Shown: piece by piece, positions 24,733 through 39,100 of the stretch
How the letters are laid out: each line of letters begins with the position of its first letter
How positions within the stretch are numbered: the stretch's first letter is position 1
Assembly (NCBI GenBank): GCA_003864495.1
Contig: ML133503.1
Span: 620,001 to 684,000 of the forward strand
Source: Nemopilema nomurai
Taxonomy: Eukaryota; Cnidaria; Scyphozoa; Rhizostomeae; Rhizostomatidae
Direction of reading: 5' to 3'
DNA length: 64,000 bases
Translations under genes and position numbers: made by a program
Notes under the pieces: model-generated
The model's database searches: none
What the model was told of the DNA's origin: nothing
The model's input: the letters and a program-made list of their open reading frames with translations, nothing else

Positions 24733-27700
24733 ATGGATGAAAAACCACCAGACTCTACTTCGTTAGTAGGAATAGACGGAAGTGGCAGAAAAGTTGATTT
24801 CGTTCTTCGAAAACGTAAGTTTCATCGTCACTAAACCGCAACGCTTTTCAAGCATTAATCTGACTGCATTAACATAAAGGCGAAATCGAATAATCACTTT
24901 ATAGCTTAATCGTGCGAAAATCTTAATCTTTCTTCAAAAGGATTTGCAAATGTATCTACTCTGCTGAAAGAATTCATGACAGACTTTAAAGCTTTATTCT
25001 CCAACCAAGAAGAATGTTTTTCTCTTTAATTTACTTTACATCGCTAAACTAAAGGTACCTTTCTCCAATGATTTAACATGCACAGTATAAGTAGAGTGAA
25101 AAGTATTTGTTTATTTGTCAAATTTAAGATAAATGCTTCTCTAAAAGCAAGCTTTCATTTCATATGCTTATTCTATTTAAGGTCCTCCGATAAGAAGTGA
25201 AAGAAAAATCAATTATGAAAACCTTGTTCTTTTTGATAAGCAAATCAAAGACAGGTTAGTAGCCTATGTATGTCATAAAGTTGGCAATTTTTTGCATATT
25301 CGGCATGTTGTTGTCATTTTGATATTGTTTATAAAGACTGTGAATAAAAATAACTACCAATATTTGAAATTACAACTGTATGTGATAGAAAAACTTACTT
25401 GGAAGCATTTCTGACTTTTTTGCTAACTTGGAGAAAGTCAGGTTTTGAGACTGAGAAACATTAAACTTGCCAATGTTGAAGGATGTCATTAAAAAAAGCT
25501 GTTTATGAGGTAAAGTTAATACTTTCATTATCATAACTGAAATATTTGTCAGGGGAAAAGTATCTAGAGAGGAAGCCCATAAAACATTCATGGAAAGCTA
25601 CCATATGATATTTGAGGAAAAGCCTGCAGTCACAGAGATTATAACTGAAAGGTGTGAAGCCCCTTCTTGTTTTGAAAGTTACTTATTCGTTTTTTTTAAT
25701 TTCTCTGTCTTACACATAATTCTATTCATCAATTGGTTCTCATCATAGTATTTAGTTATAATGTTATAATGTTAAAAAAATGGGGTAAGGTCTCAATTTT
25801 ATGTTTGAGTTTTATGTTATGTTATGAATCCATTCAAGGTAAATTGATACTAAAGGTGCTTATTTTGCTTTAGTCTTCTTTTATTTCATTGCCATAGTCA
25901 ATTTATGGGCAATCAGTTTTTGTGGTTTTAAAGTTAAAGCTACTAGCCCCTTTTTCAAAAATGGCCTTTAATTGTATTTCTTTCTGCATTATATGTCCTT
26001 GTTGAACCATTGTATTTATTGAGTATCTTTAAAATAATGTTTACAGGGCTAAAGAAGTTTCACCACTTGTTTTCAAATTCTTCATGTTATTTGTGAAAGG
26101 GAAAGTGCAAGAGTCATATTCAGCAAACATTTTATTGGTGTGAAATAGTTCCCTTTAAATGGTTATAACTGTCAGTTAATTTTTTTGTTCCTAGCTTCAC
26201 TGAAAAGGGCAAACAGAGCTCCAAAAACACTGGTAAGCTCTGCACTTTTTTCAGTGCCTAAACTGTTGCCAAAAATGTAATGAATTTGATTTTTGGCATG
26301 CTATGTTGTATTTTTAAACACACTGTTTGATTATCTATTGAAAATTAGCACTTTGTTCTGCTAAACCCTTCTCTAGAGTTCGATTTTAAAAATTTCCTAG
26401 AAACAAAAAAAGGAACTTAGGATCCTCTCCTTATTTTTGATAAAATTAATTACCAGAAATGAAGCAAAGTGGGAGCATGCTCCATATGTTCTGAAAGAAA
26501 AATTTGAATTTTACAGTGAAAACCATTGACGTTTTAGAAAAGGTCGAAAGCCACAACATAACAGAGCATTTGGCAAAGTTACACAAACGCAGAGCAAGCC
26601 CAACGAAGGAGGCTAGGTCGGAGGAGTTGATGAAAAAGATCAGAAAATACTGCAGGAAACCGTGAGTAGGAACAAATAAGATTACTCTTGTATGTATGGC
26701 ACCAGAAAAAGAAGTGAGATTGACATTAAGTAATCTTAACAATAGGTTCTTCATTTTTCCATTTATCCATTACGGAGGATATTGATTTGGGTGCTTGGAG
26801 CTAAGTGCTGGTTTTTGAGAACTCAGGCAATGGGGATGCAATGTTGTCTGAAACTTGCTGGGTTAATTGCTGGTTTTTCAAACCATAGTAAGAATATTCT
26901 GGAAGATGGCCTCATCAATTGAGTGGCTTTTTTGAGAGTTGATTTTTAAAGTTTTTATAATATGAAGTGTATTGCTGGGATTTAAACTGCTTGGAACATA
27001 TGAAGAAGTGGAAAGTCTTGAGAATTTCTTATCCAAGTACCCATTTGCTCACTTTAGCATTTTACATTAGTTTAGAAAAATGGAGATTTCAAGGTAAGAT
27101 TACCTTTTCATTCATGATAACACAAATGGAAGACGTAGTATCAAATTCTTTTGATAGTAGAAAACTCTATTGACTCTTAAAGTAAGTAGTAATAGTCTAG
27201 TATTCACTTCATAGACCATTTGATCGCACATCGAAAGAAAATCAACTACTATTTAATTGCTTGGCAAATGTCGATTGCTTTTCTCACATGTCGAAAAAAG
27301 TTCTCCAAAAACTTGTAACCACAGCCTACCTTGAAAAATGGGATGCTGACTTTACAGGTAAGCATAATAATACAAGCCTTTAAACGATTAATGTTTTCAA
27401 GACCTCTAAGAGTACTTGAAGGCGGGATCATGTTGCTGAAAGTTCGTTTAAGAATTCTTGTGTTTGTTTAAGAGTTCGCTTGTGTACAAACTTTTGAAAT
27501 GATTGTGTCTCAGCTAAGCGTTGGGAAAGTTTATTTTATTCAAAATTTTATTAGAATTGAGAAGCTGCCCTACATGTGTATTTTTTATGTTTCCTGTATT
27601 GCTCTACTGCTAGTCTAGTCAACTCTGTTTTTCCAGAAGGTCTTGTATTTAGTGTTAGATCTACATCGTTGTGATGAATTCCACTGGGGTCAAAACCTCT

Positions 27701-30700
27701 TCTAGCTCGATCTTACCACGCCTTGCACTCAATACAAAACTGTTTCTTGTAAATTCATTTACTGAATGTCCAGGCCACAGCACTACTTCCATGTTTATGA
27801 TATCTTTGAAACTTATCATAGTTTTTGGAGATTCTGGGCTTTACCTCATTTTGAAGGGAGCCTGTGCTCCATATCCCGCGCCAGAAAGAACTGAAATCCA
27901 AATTGAAGAATCTGAAGACTTCTTTGATGACACTACCGTGGACAGTCCCTCTTTAAAAATGACTTATACGGTATGGCAACCTTACTCTTAGACATGAGGT
28001 AGATAACAGCCTGGTGCTGCGAAATCTTTGTTCAAATAAGAGTCATCGTTGCTTAGGATTTTTCGTTTTTCTATCTTGCCATTGTTTAATTTTTCTATTT
28101 AAAGCTGCTGGGAGTAATTGCCATGTGTTTATAAGTGCAGAAAGCCTAATGCTAAATGGTTGTTATTTATGTCTTTTTATCAGCTTTACAACTGATATTT
28201 GTAGTATTATTACCCAAAATGCTCAACTCTTGGAAGCACCTTAGATGCTTTTCAGTTTGTCGCAACTCATTCCTATCTTTTTGCGAACTTATTTGATTGA
28301 TTTTTACCACTTTTGAAAACTTTGCTCAATGGCCTATTTTGCTTGTTGCAGCTTATTGTTGGAGACCATTTTGGTAGGCTTGAAGACACTGATGATCCAG
28401 GAGAGTTTTCCTCAGAGTAAGTGCCGTTAAACAAACTCTTGGCTATCAGCTATATGTATATCCCTCTTTATAAGCTTTATAAGTTATGCTGCATTCTTCT
28501 TATATCTAATGCAAGTTTGTTTTAGTGACTAAAAAGCTATAATTTTTGAAGCATTTCTTTTGTTCCCATTCTTGTTACGCGATTGCCCCATGTGGCAGTT
28601 GGTGAAATGTTTACTGTCGACGTTATATAAAATGTTACTGCCCTTATCACAGAAAGGACTCTAATCAAATTAAACGCCTTAATTTGATAGTCATTTTATA
28701 TTTGTGCATGAATTGATTTATCAATTTAAAACGGATATACGGAGCTTTTACAAACACAAAGTTAGATTTCATTAGAATTTTTCTCAAAATCATATCTAGA
28801 TGTATATACTTAGGACTTAGAGAGGTGCTTTCACAAACAACTTTTTCAGTGCCAATTAAAACCCATTAAATAAAGGTTGACAGATAAAGGCTCCAAATGT
28901 CTTAGCTTTTGTTTGCTTTTTAAAGGATAGTTGCTGTGACGACTCTAGAAAGCTGCGAACTGTTACGGTTTGCTAGCACATCATACAAAAGGGTTGCCAA
29001 GGTAACAAGATTTGTATGTTCATCGGTTCCCAACATGTCTTTACGGTTCTCCCAGGCTTTATGTGTCCTGGGACAGTTAATTAGGGTTATTTTCTTAATT
29101 AATGTTTGCATGGCACGTGCATTTTTCTTCAGAAGTGATTGCTAAATTTCCATTCACCTATGTGTTTCGTAAATTACTTTTGTGTTTTTCAATGCAGCAA
29201 GTCAGAGACGGGGAGTACAGTGACAAAGTACAGCTTGCTCAAAGTTGCAAGCTTTTTAGCAACTGGCCTAATCTATCGCTCAAAAGAATTGCTGAGAAAT
29301 TTCACTGGGCTAAGGTTCCTGCTGGGCAAAGTAAGGGTTTTTCATTGTGAACAAGTATCCAGATATTTCATGAGCTCCTTTTTCATGCAATAGACAGTAA
29401 CTCATGATAACAGTTTTCTATTTCAGACTTTTAAATTGAATATCAATCAGATGGTGGCAATCGTGAGATTTTTGAAATGAATTTAATTTTTATCTGCAGC
29501 AAATTAAACACGGCAAGTGTTAAAAGCACAAATTAGGAAGTAGGAAAAATTTAAGCTCCTAAAACTTTTTCGGAAACTTAAAATACTTATTAGTCTAACA
29601 CTCATCAGAGTATGCAAACGTGACCAAGAGCAGCCAAAAGGGTTGATTACATGGTTGTGATAAGAGCGTACGATTGGCTGTCTAATTAATGACCAGTCCA
29701 ATCTACAAGGAACCTATGTTTACAAATGCCATGTTTCCGCTGTTTTTTGCTATTGTGTTTTTTATCACAAAATTATTTTAATGCTTCCAGCACTTGGAAC
29801 AGAAGGAACAATTGCATCGACAATTTTCTTTCTTAAATCTGGTGTTTGCCAATTGAAAAAGACTCTGTCCGTGGCTTTTACTACTCCAGATGGAAGAAAA
29901 GTAAGATTTATTGAAAATAAGGCAAATATAAGAACCTTATATGATTTCATGGAACTAAAAAAGTGAATGTACCAGGGTTGGTGGTACTTGTGACAAGTAA
30001 TGGGAAAATCTTTTCTACTAAGTCATGTACACTATTTTGAAATTGCTGAAGTTTGAACATTAAAGTTTTAATCTAAGATTATGAAAAACTGCTTTACTTG
30101 TATTTGCAATTGATGCCAGAAGAAGTTTTTTATGCATTGGTTTTCAGAATCAGGTTTTTGTAGTAGAGACGTTAACGCGATATATCCACCGGTTATCACC
30201 AGTGATATCACCAGTTCACCAGTTCTTTCCAGGTAATATTTAAACATTAATTATGTGACCGAATGCCAAGAGCTCAGAACTGCTTAGAACAAATTAAGGC
30301 TTAAGGCAGAAGCTATGATTTTTTGTTAACTTTTGGGCAACTTACATCTTAGGTCAAAAGAAGAAAAGAGGTAGTAACAGGGACCTTGGAGGCCGGGGAC
30401 TCATTCGGAGAGAAGAGCTTGATGCTTTGCCAACCGTTAGAGCAGTCTGTTGTATCAGAAACAGCATTGGTTGTTGCCACTTTAAACTTAGCAGATGTTC
30501 AAGGTTGGCATGTTTTGTAATGATTGTTTATAGAGCATTTTGTTTACTTCTTGATATTTAAAATCAACAGCAAGGGCGTTAGAACCGAGGCGTGAGGGTG
30601 GCCATCTGAAGTTTAATCTTCCAATTTTTCGGTTATCTTAGATCAACGATTAAGCTATCAATTACTTGGGGCTTTTGGCAAGCTTTGCAAATGTACTGCC

Positions 30701-32242
30701 TGCGTTTAGAGAAATTGTTTGTTATTAATAACATTATTTTGCATTTGTAGAAAATCGTTGTTTACGCATGTATTGATACGCCTTTTGGACGTCTTTTCAG
30801 GATTAGACGAGGTCACGCGAGCTCTGTTTAAGCAGACCTGCGAGGCGACAGAATTGGCAACAGCTGAGGTTTGTGCACTACAATCGGGGGCGTACCCTGA
30901 CGATTTTTAGTAGGGGGGTGTAAACGGGTGAATTTTCGGCCCCTGACTACAAGTATAGATCATAGTTGCCAGAAACAAATGTTTACTGCGACATCACTAC
31001 ACAGGGGTACTTCAAGTAGAAATATGATAGCCGCTTCGGCTTACTTCAAATTAAATCAATCTCTTGTTAGCTCTACAACTTGCCAATAGGACCATCTCTA
31101 GTATCACATACTATGTATACATCTTTATATTGCATACTATGAGTTTAGAATGTTTTTTTCCTGATAGCTTAGCTATGTAGGTAGAAAGAAATGGCGGGTA
31201 CCGATCTGGAATTCTGTAACTCTCCAGCATCTATTACCATCTCTAGTGAAAAGTTGATTATCTTATTTGACAGGCAAGCATCAAGAAGAAATACGTCGAA
31301 AAACAGGCTGAACTTGAATGGAAATCCAGGAAGGTAAAAATTTGGGATTCGATTTTGTAAACCGAACAACGCTTCCTTTTTCAAATCTTCGACAATTGTT
31401 TGGTCTAATACGATTAAAAGCAGCTCCAACTCCATGATGTGACCGAAAACTTGATCTTACAAGCTTCCTTGCTTGGCCTTATTTGTCCGAATGTATCTTT
31501 TTTGTTTATCATTAACTTTCATAGTATCATAGTGTTATGCAATAGAAACTAGAATTGCAATCAGTCACTTTGATATTAATAATTTTAGCTTTTATAAATA
31601 TGCAAAACCTAATTATGGCCTAATCTAAGTTGCTCAGGGGCTGACTTATTGATATTAATAATTTAAGTTGCTCAGGGGCTGACTTATTGCTTTTGCCTGA
31701 AGCTACCTCGAGAATGAAACGTTTTTGATGACCAACGCCAATTCATCCACGACTTGAAAGTGATGTATACTCATTAAGACTGACCTGAAAACCCAAGCTG
31801 GATATGTAGCACGACGTTCTTAGATTTCTTGACCTAAATGGCAGCATAGTTCTCATGTTGGCATTGAGATCTCAGAGTAATTTTGTGGGGAAGGGGTTGT
31901 GTGGGTAGCGTCTAGCATTTTGAAATCGGCCCCCGACCGAAGGGCGATTCTTTGCAGATGACGGGTGAAAGAGGTGCCTGTGAAATCATCCCTGGTTATG
32001 TGGGAGATAAATGGATAGTGTTCTGTGATTAATGTAATATTGTTAAGTTTATTTCAATTCATTTACGATAAGTGATATCCCAAGGTTCAGCAGCCGACCA
32101 AATGAATACGAGCTTTTTTTTATGCTTCACCCATTGTATTTCTCAGGAAGGGATTCTCAAGGATGCCTTGTATTATAATGGAATCCTGCCCGGCTACAGC
32201 AAATGGAGCCGCAACCCTAAAAACGACGATGCTACACGATGA
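24733..32242 (+). CDS. Cyclic nucleotide-binding domain protein, CNBD2-like, 15 exons
   Basis: Exons: 24733-24814, 25182-25254, 25553-25651, 26195-26232, 26517-26661, 27215-27357, 27822-27970, 28352-28416, 28926-29001, 29198-29330, 29791-29900, 30353-30503, 30801-30868, 31274-31333 and 32147-32242. They close to 495 codons plus TGA. A first cyclic-nucleotide-binding fold starts near QLLFNCLANVDCFSHM and continues YLEKWDADF, GDSGLYLILKGACAPY and LIVGDHFGRLED. A second, partial one is seen in STIFFLKSGVCQ and GTLEAGDSFGEKSL, then the closing strand ETALVVATLN. The full phosphate-binding signature (FGExALxxxxxRxA) is not intact; GEKSLMLCQP lacks the arginine, so ligand binding is doubtful. The C-terminus KQAELEWKSRK EGILKDALYYNG recalls vertebrate CNBD2, a testis/sperm-linked protein. 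The assignment to CNBD2 is by resemblance from memory. Confidence 0.85.
31627..31689. repeat. Short tandem duplication in a CNBD2-like intron
   Basis: AAGTTGCTCAGGGGCTGACT followed by TATTG occurs twice with a 38-bp period, and the neighbouring TTGATATTAATAATTT is also repeated at about 31570 and 31650. A recent local duplication in the last intron. Confidence 0.8.
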
Positions 32243-33132
32243 TCGAAATCGTCACCACCGGATTGTTTTTGCACATTTCAAGTGCTACACAGACTATTTT
32301 TCACTTAATTGTAGTATTTAGTATTTATATGAACAGAAACTATCGAATATTGCACTGCATTCAATATTGTAGTGGTATGTGTGTGTAGCACTAGAATTTT
32401 TTTAGTGAGGCGTGACATTATATGTTATTTGGAGGGTTTTCTCGTCTTTATTTCTTTTTCCTGGAAGACATTGAACAGCCAAGTTAAAGCCCATTTGTAA
32501 CAGCTTGGTGTTTGAAGTCATCCCTGAATTGTTTCAGCAAATTATTAAGCTCATTTTGTTAATCAAGCTTTCGATTTACTTATATAATTGATTCTTGTCA
32601 GATAAACAATTGCAGCCTGTTTTCGTCTACGGACTAATTAAGAAGTAGAATCGATTCGAGGAGAAATAGGAGGCAAAATATATTCAATCAAGCACAAGAG
32701 AGGAGAATGAAAGTGAAACGTATATAAGTGACTGACAAATTTTGGCCTAAATGCTTCTTTCGAGGCATTGAACTGACGTATGAAAGAAATATATTTGCAT
32801 CATTTGTTACGCAGGATATAACCAGAGGGGTCATAATAAATTGAAATGCTTAGATTTCCGAAATTTTTAACTGAAAAAATGTGGGGATGATTTTTCACAG
32901 GAAATAAATACTTAAGGGAGTGTTAGTAATGGAAATTGGTGTGCAAAATTTCTGTAAAATGGAATTTACCCCCTCCCCCTACAATTAGTAACTTAAAAGT
33001 AGGTAAGAGGCTGTGGAAAGGCCCTCGTTGCTTGATTGGAATAGTTGCTGCACGAAATCGAGGCAAGAGACAAGCATTTCAGCAGATTTCAGAGAAGTGA
33101 GAACGTCGCAATTGAAGTCGGAAGGTACCAGC
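32243..33132. other. Intergenic region between the CNBD2-like gene and EDC4
   Basis: Just under 0.9 kb, AT-rich, with both genes on the plus strand. It should hold the CNBD2-like 3' UTR and the EDC4 promoter. An open frame runs into the EDC4 start from 33013, but it begins with GTG; the first ATG in frame is 33133. Confidence 0.5.
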
Positions 33133-36100
33133 ATGGATCAATCAAGCGAAGAAAGGAATGTTGGTCAAGGTACAACAGACTTTTTCACGTTGAAATCTAG
33201 GCGGAAATTTCTATTTGAAATAGGAAATTCTCTAAGTGTCCACACTTTACGAATGGGCGAGTTGTGAGAGAAGAGGGCCATAGGCCAATTTTGCCCGGCC
33301 CTATTGAATCGATAATTGATCGTGGAACAGTTTCAATTTTTGGATAATTTTTCGCTGTGTTTTGAATACTGAAAATGTTGCATATCAGTAAGATTTAGAG
33401 GCATTTAGAGGTGTTCGTGTTTGTGACAGGCCTTTCGGTCCCAAAAGTGTTTCTTGATCAACAGGAAAGTGAATTCAGACAGTTGAAGGCAGTCCAGAGC
33501 AAGACAGATGCAATTTATGTGCAATTTCGTCCTAAAGGAATCGTTAGTCTCTCCATGGATGCTCCTAATCTTTCAGAAAGATACTTTCACTGCGTGTGTG
33601 AAGGAATTTAAAGTCACAAATGTATTTTGACATTAGTTTGATATCAATTTTGAGTCTCAAGTGGTTTCCCAAATTTCTAGTATTGTTCAGAATACTTGAT
33701 TGTATTTTCCTGCAAGAAGAATTACAAGCTTCAAGAATTAAGATTTCCACACGACGGGTTGCTGGAATTTTGGAATTGTCTAATATAACAGTGTGCAAAA
33801 GTGACATTAGGCTAATCTGTCGCATCAATGCAACAATTGTCATAACTGACTTGCTCGCACCTGTCTGGTATGGGATAAGCCAAATATAAAAATATTCAGT
33901 TTAGCTTTGTTCTTTACACTTGAGTAAGTTCATAACTTTAGAATCATTTCATGATTATATGGCAAGGAGTATGTGAATTGAGTTGCTCTTGCTTTTCCCT
34001 AGCTTATTTTCCTATGTAGTGCACATTGTTTAATCAGGAATGTGTGGAAATTCTACAATGTGTGCTGAGTTAAGGACAGTTTTAATTTTTGCTCTTAGGT
34101 AAAACCTATGAATAAGCATTCTATAGAGAAAAATTTAAGTACAACAAGTTTTTTTAAAATTTCTTTTTAAAATTGTAATGTTCTTTATCTTTTAGATTCA
34201 AATACTGTTGCCACAGAAAGTATGGATGAAAGTGTTAGGTATGTTTTCATACAAACTGTTAATATTTAGTTTGATGTCTGTCAGCTCACATTACGAAATT
34301 CATTTATTTACCTTTGTTGTATATTTAAAGGCAGGGAGTCTGGCACTTTGTTTTGATAAAGATATGAGATAATGAATATGTAATAATTGAAAATTCTACT
34401 TAGCATCATTCCATTAGTTGAGAGTACTTATAAGTTGAATGCTGTGTTGAAGTAATATGTTCAAATATTGAGGCAATTTAAGTTTTAAAATTTGTTTCGA
34501 AAACAGAGCAGAAGAAAATTTAGAAATATTTTATACTTACTTGCTGTCTGGATTTAGCTTAATGTTTTTTTACCAAACATATTAATTTTCAGCCAGTGAA
34601 AAGATGTGCATGTTTCTCACATTATTTTTTTAAAATCCATGTCTGGTAAATATTGTTTTGTAAATTGTAAACATTGAAATCCAATTAGACACAAGCCATT
34701 ATAATACAAATTTTTGAAGTTCAGCCATGAAGGGAAATTGCTGAATTCCCAAACTCATTTTGTATAATGGGATGCTTGCCATAGAATGAGAAATTACAAG
34801 CTTTTGATGTTGCATTGTAGCCTCACTGCATCAACTAGCACAATGTTAGCATCACCTGGACGAGCTGTAAGTCACTATCAGTATATCAACTGTTACCTTT
34901 TGAGAATCAGTTATAAATATGGTATATTTGCTATTGAGGTATATAGGTTATAAAAATACATGGATGTTGGTGATATCTAGCAACCTGTTTTTCTTTCATT
35001 TTTGTGATCAAGTCACTTTTAAGTGCAAGAGCACCTATCATGTTTTGTGACCCGTATCAAACTATCCAACCTGCACAACTCTGATTTTACTAGCCTTTTT
35101 GGTGTCTAGTTTGTTATCAAAAGTGAGAGAGAACGTCCATGTGTTTGTAGCTGATATAAACTGATCCCAGGACTAAGTATACAGTACAAAATCACACACT
35201 TTTATGCAACTGAGTGTAACTATAGAGGGAGAGTGATTGCCGTAAATAAAACAAAGAGGAGGGTAGCTAGTTAAAGTCAAACAAATAAGACTGAAAAAGT
35301 GAGCAATGATATCACAATTTAATAAAAAGTTGTGCAGAAGGGAAAAAGGCAAAAGCAGAACCACCACAATAATCATCAGAAAAAAGGTTTTTGTTGATGT
35401 TCCTATACTAGGCCCCAACTGATTTTTCCCTAGACACTAATGATGGCTGTCAGTCAGTCACTGCAATCTCTAGACCCACTCAGCTTGCTGAAACCAGTAC
35501 AGCAGACAATGTAAGTAGTCAACATTTCTTTACTAGTTTTTAGTCTTTTAACAAGTGCTTGCAGTACAAAACTTCACATGGCAAGAAAAAGCGCAACTAG
35601 TTTTCTCATTTATACTTAAAGTGTATACTTTTTCGTCTGACATTTCTCAGAGTATGCAAAATAACCAAAAGCTGACAGAATAAATAGCCAATATAGAGTG
35701 CATGATTGGTTATAATTGACCAATCATTGTTACTTAACACCTAACTTAACACATATTTAGTCTTTGAACTAAAGTGTCCTCTGACATTTGTTTTATTAAA
35801 TTTAATCGAATTTGAAACGTTTATACAACTCTTTGGTTGCTTTGTCCACTAATAACAAAGTGGACATTTTTTTTCAAATTATGTATAAAGCTGCAGTTTA
35901 GTGCAGAAAATGTTAAGAAAAGGGTTTTCGTTAATTGATTAGTTAATTAACTATATATTGTTTTAATTATACTGAAAACAATTTATGATTATTGTGTGTC
36001 CTGCTAAGAACATTGGCTCTGCCTTAATTATATTTTTCTTGGTCATTCTTTTGAAAATTTAAAAATTGGTATTTGTTTCTTAACTGATGTTTGTGTAACA

Positions 36101-39100
36101 CTATGGTTTCTCTCTTTTCTTTCATCTCTCTGAATTTGAATTGCCAAGGTTTGAGTTATTATCATTCAGTTTGATTTTTTTTGACACAACAGACAATGTG
36201 GTGGGAATGATAAAGACTCATCTTTTCCTGTTTATGGAAATGACATCATTGTTTATCCCTGTGAGGTTGATTCTTCTCAGAAGGTAGCCAGTAGTAAGGT
36301 AAGTCATGTTGTCTATAATCAACACATACAACATATATAATTCATTTTGTTTGAAACAAATTTTCCTACAGGCACTTGTTGCTCCAAGTAATATTTAGCC
36401 AGTGTTTTTTTATGTTTTGAGAGTTGATAGACATACAGTTAATTTTCATGTTCTTGAATTTTACCTTCAAACTGTTTCATAGTATTCAATTTAATTTCCA
36501 AAATTATTCCTGTATCAGGTTACAGCAAATATTATTCATAAACAGGTTTTCTCTATGCATCAGTAATTTATTATAATTAAGGATCAAGAGAAAATATTGT
36601 AAGTCCCTTCTGTTAAGATCATGTAAAATATTTTAACCTCAGGCTATTTCTCATTTCAGATAAAGTTCAGCCAAGTTTGTAAATATGATTGGGAACAGAG
36701 ATATTACTATGGAAACCTTATCGCTAGTACTACAAAATATATTGCATATGTTGTTGGAGGTATGTTTCACGCTAGTCTCCCATCAAATAAACTTTGTTAC
36801 CTTGGCTGCCTTTGTTTCTTTTTCTAAATGAACAGCATGAATTTTGTAATGATGCACAAATAGAAAGTTCGTGTATAGATCTAAACATGATTTTAAATGC
36901 TACAATTCATTTACTGAGAAACTTTGTCAAGTTAGACCAGATTTTAGCTAGCATAAAAAATGCTTATCTAGCTTTAAATCTAGCGAGTCTATCAATTGTA
37001 TTTGAAAATGAAAAGTCTTTGTGCAAGGTGTTTCTATGACATTTAAGGTGTATGGCAGCCACATGATATAAACATGTGAGACAAAACGAATTCAATATAG
37101 CTCAAAGATTGAATCTGGTTAATAAACACTGCTTGTTGGGTTTTGATAATAATTCACATTATTTGCCACGTATAAATTTTACGCACAAGCGATTGGATTT
37201 CTAAATGCGTACGATTTAATAGTTCATTTCTTCTTACCAAAGGAAAAACACAGAACGAGCACGTTCGAGTTATAAATCACATAACATCCTCGAGAGTCCT
37301 TTTGAAAGGCTTTGTTGGAAAGGTCATGTGCTTAGCATTCGGGGGTCCTGACGACAACCACATTGCCTGCATGGATATGATGGGCAACTTGCGAATCTTT
37401 TCCATATCTGAAGGCAGCCAAGGACTAACGTATCTTTTTCTACTTTGATGTGCATCTTTTCGAGTATTTTTTTATCACAATTTGGGAACGAGCTGAGTGT
37501 TTAAGCTTCGTTTACAGTATCGAGAATTAGAGCCACCGTATGCTTCTTATTTGTAATATAACGAGGAAACCAAGGTCTGCTATGTCTAATTAGTTATTGC
37601 TGAGTTGTGCGCAGTATCGTCAACTGAATTCCACTGGGGACGTTTGATTGAAGTTCGCCCTATTTGTACCATGTCCATCTGTCCCACCGCAAGTCAGCAA
37701 TCTTTTCTGTTGGTTAGAAGTTTCCATCCTTAATATTTGAAAGGTCTGAAATGACTCTCGAAGTGTTGAGGGAGGAATCACAACTAACTGAATACAGCTT
37801 TGTTTCCTGGGCACCTTACGTTGCTGAAGAGACCAGTGACAATGAGAATGAGAGTGAACTTATAGTGACCATCACATACATGCAAAAAGCCGATGTCTTA
37901 AATGTGAACACTATTAGGAACACGCTCGGAAATAGCTGCCGATTGCAGGATATCAAGGAAGGAAAGCAGAGTGTTTATACTGGACACGAGGAGGTATGAG
38001 CAAGCCTTGGCATAATCTTCAATACTATTATTTTTGATAGTCTGTTGCCTATGTAGCCTTGCATCCTATGTAGCCTCGTCTGCCTGACGGAAAGTTAACT
38101 TAATGTAGGCTTCTCATATCAACTTGTTTAACGTGTGTTACTAACATTAGAATTCTACTTTATTTTCCTTATAAACCGGTGTAATTTTATTGATGAACCA
38201 GCCATCTAAAAAAGTTTTTCATACAGCATTTTTCAAGCCTTGAATCGATATTATTTTCAAAAACTGTTTTTTTCTCATGGTTGCGAGAGCTTGTTCCAAT
38301 GGGAGGAGATTTCAATTGTTTCCTTAGTCATCGAAGCGTCAACTTTGTATAAGTTCGCATTTAATGCTTCTAGATGCGATTTGTATGATAAATATTCATT
38401 GCAGCCAATCACCCAGTTTGCCATTTCACCAAACTACGAAGTTCTTGCAACGGGCAGTCTTGATGGTCACGTTAAAATGTGGAAGATCGATTTTGAATCC
38501 GATGCTGAACCAAGGTAATCAACCAGCGAGTTGCTTCTTACATACAATCACCGGACAGAGAAATCAATTGATATTTATGGTTATTTGAATTTGGTTAAGG
38601 GAGACCTTTTCCGTGCTTTTTATTTTAGTGAAGCCATGCTCTTCAAATTCAGTATTAAGGTTTTTTCTATCCTCTATTTCACATAAATTGTATTTCGTAT
38701 TCAATATTAAGATCTCATTATATTTCTGGTCCCAAATATTTAATTTTCGGTTATAATGTTCATATTATACTCGCCTACACGTTTACACATATTATATTCT
38801 TGTGCACGTTTTCTGCAGTTGTGTTCACGATTGGCTGCCACATGAAGGAGAGCCTGTTACTGCACTCTGCTTTTGCGACAACCTTTTGTCCCGAGACGAA
38901 GAGGCCCCATGTTGGAGATTCCTTATTACTGGTGCAATATTCAACTCGGAGGTCAAAGTTTGGTGCTCTGTCTCGTGGAAATGTCTGCAGACAGTGCGGT
39001 AAGAAGCCACAAACATCGTCCACTCTATGCTGGTGTTCGCAAACATCGGTTATGTTTCATTGCAACTTCCTATTTTGAACTGGTGTACAGAAACTAGAAT

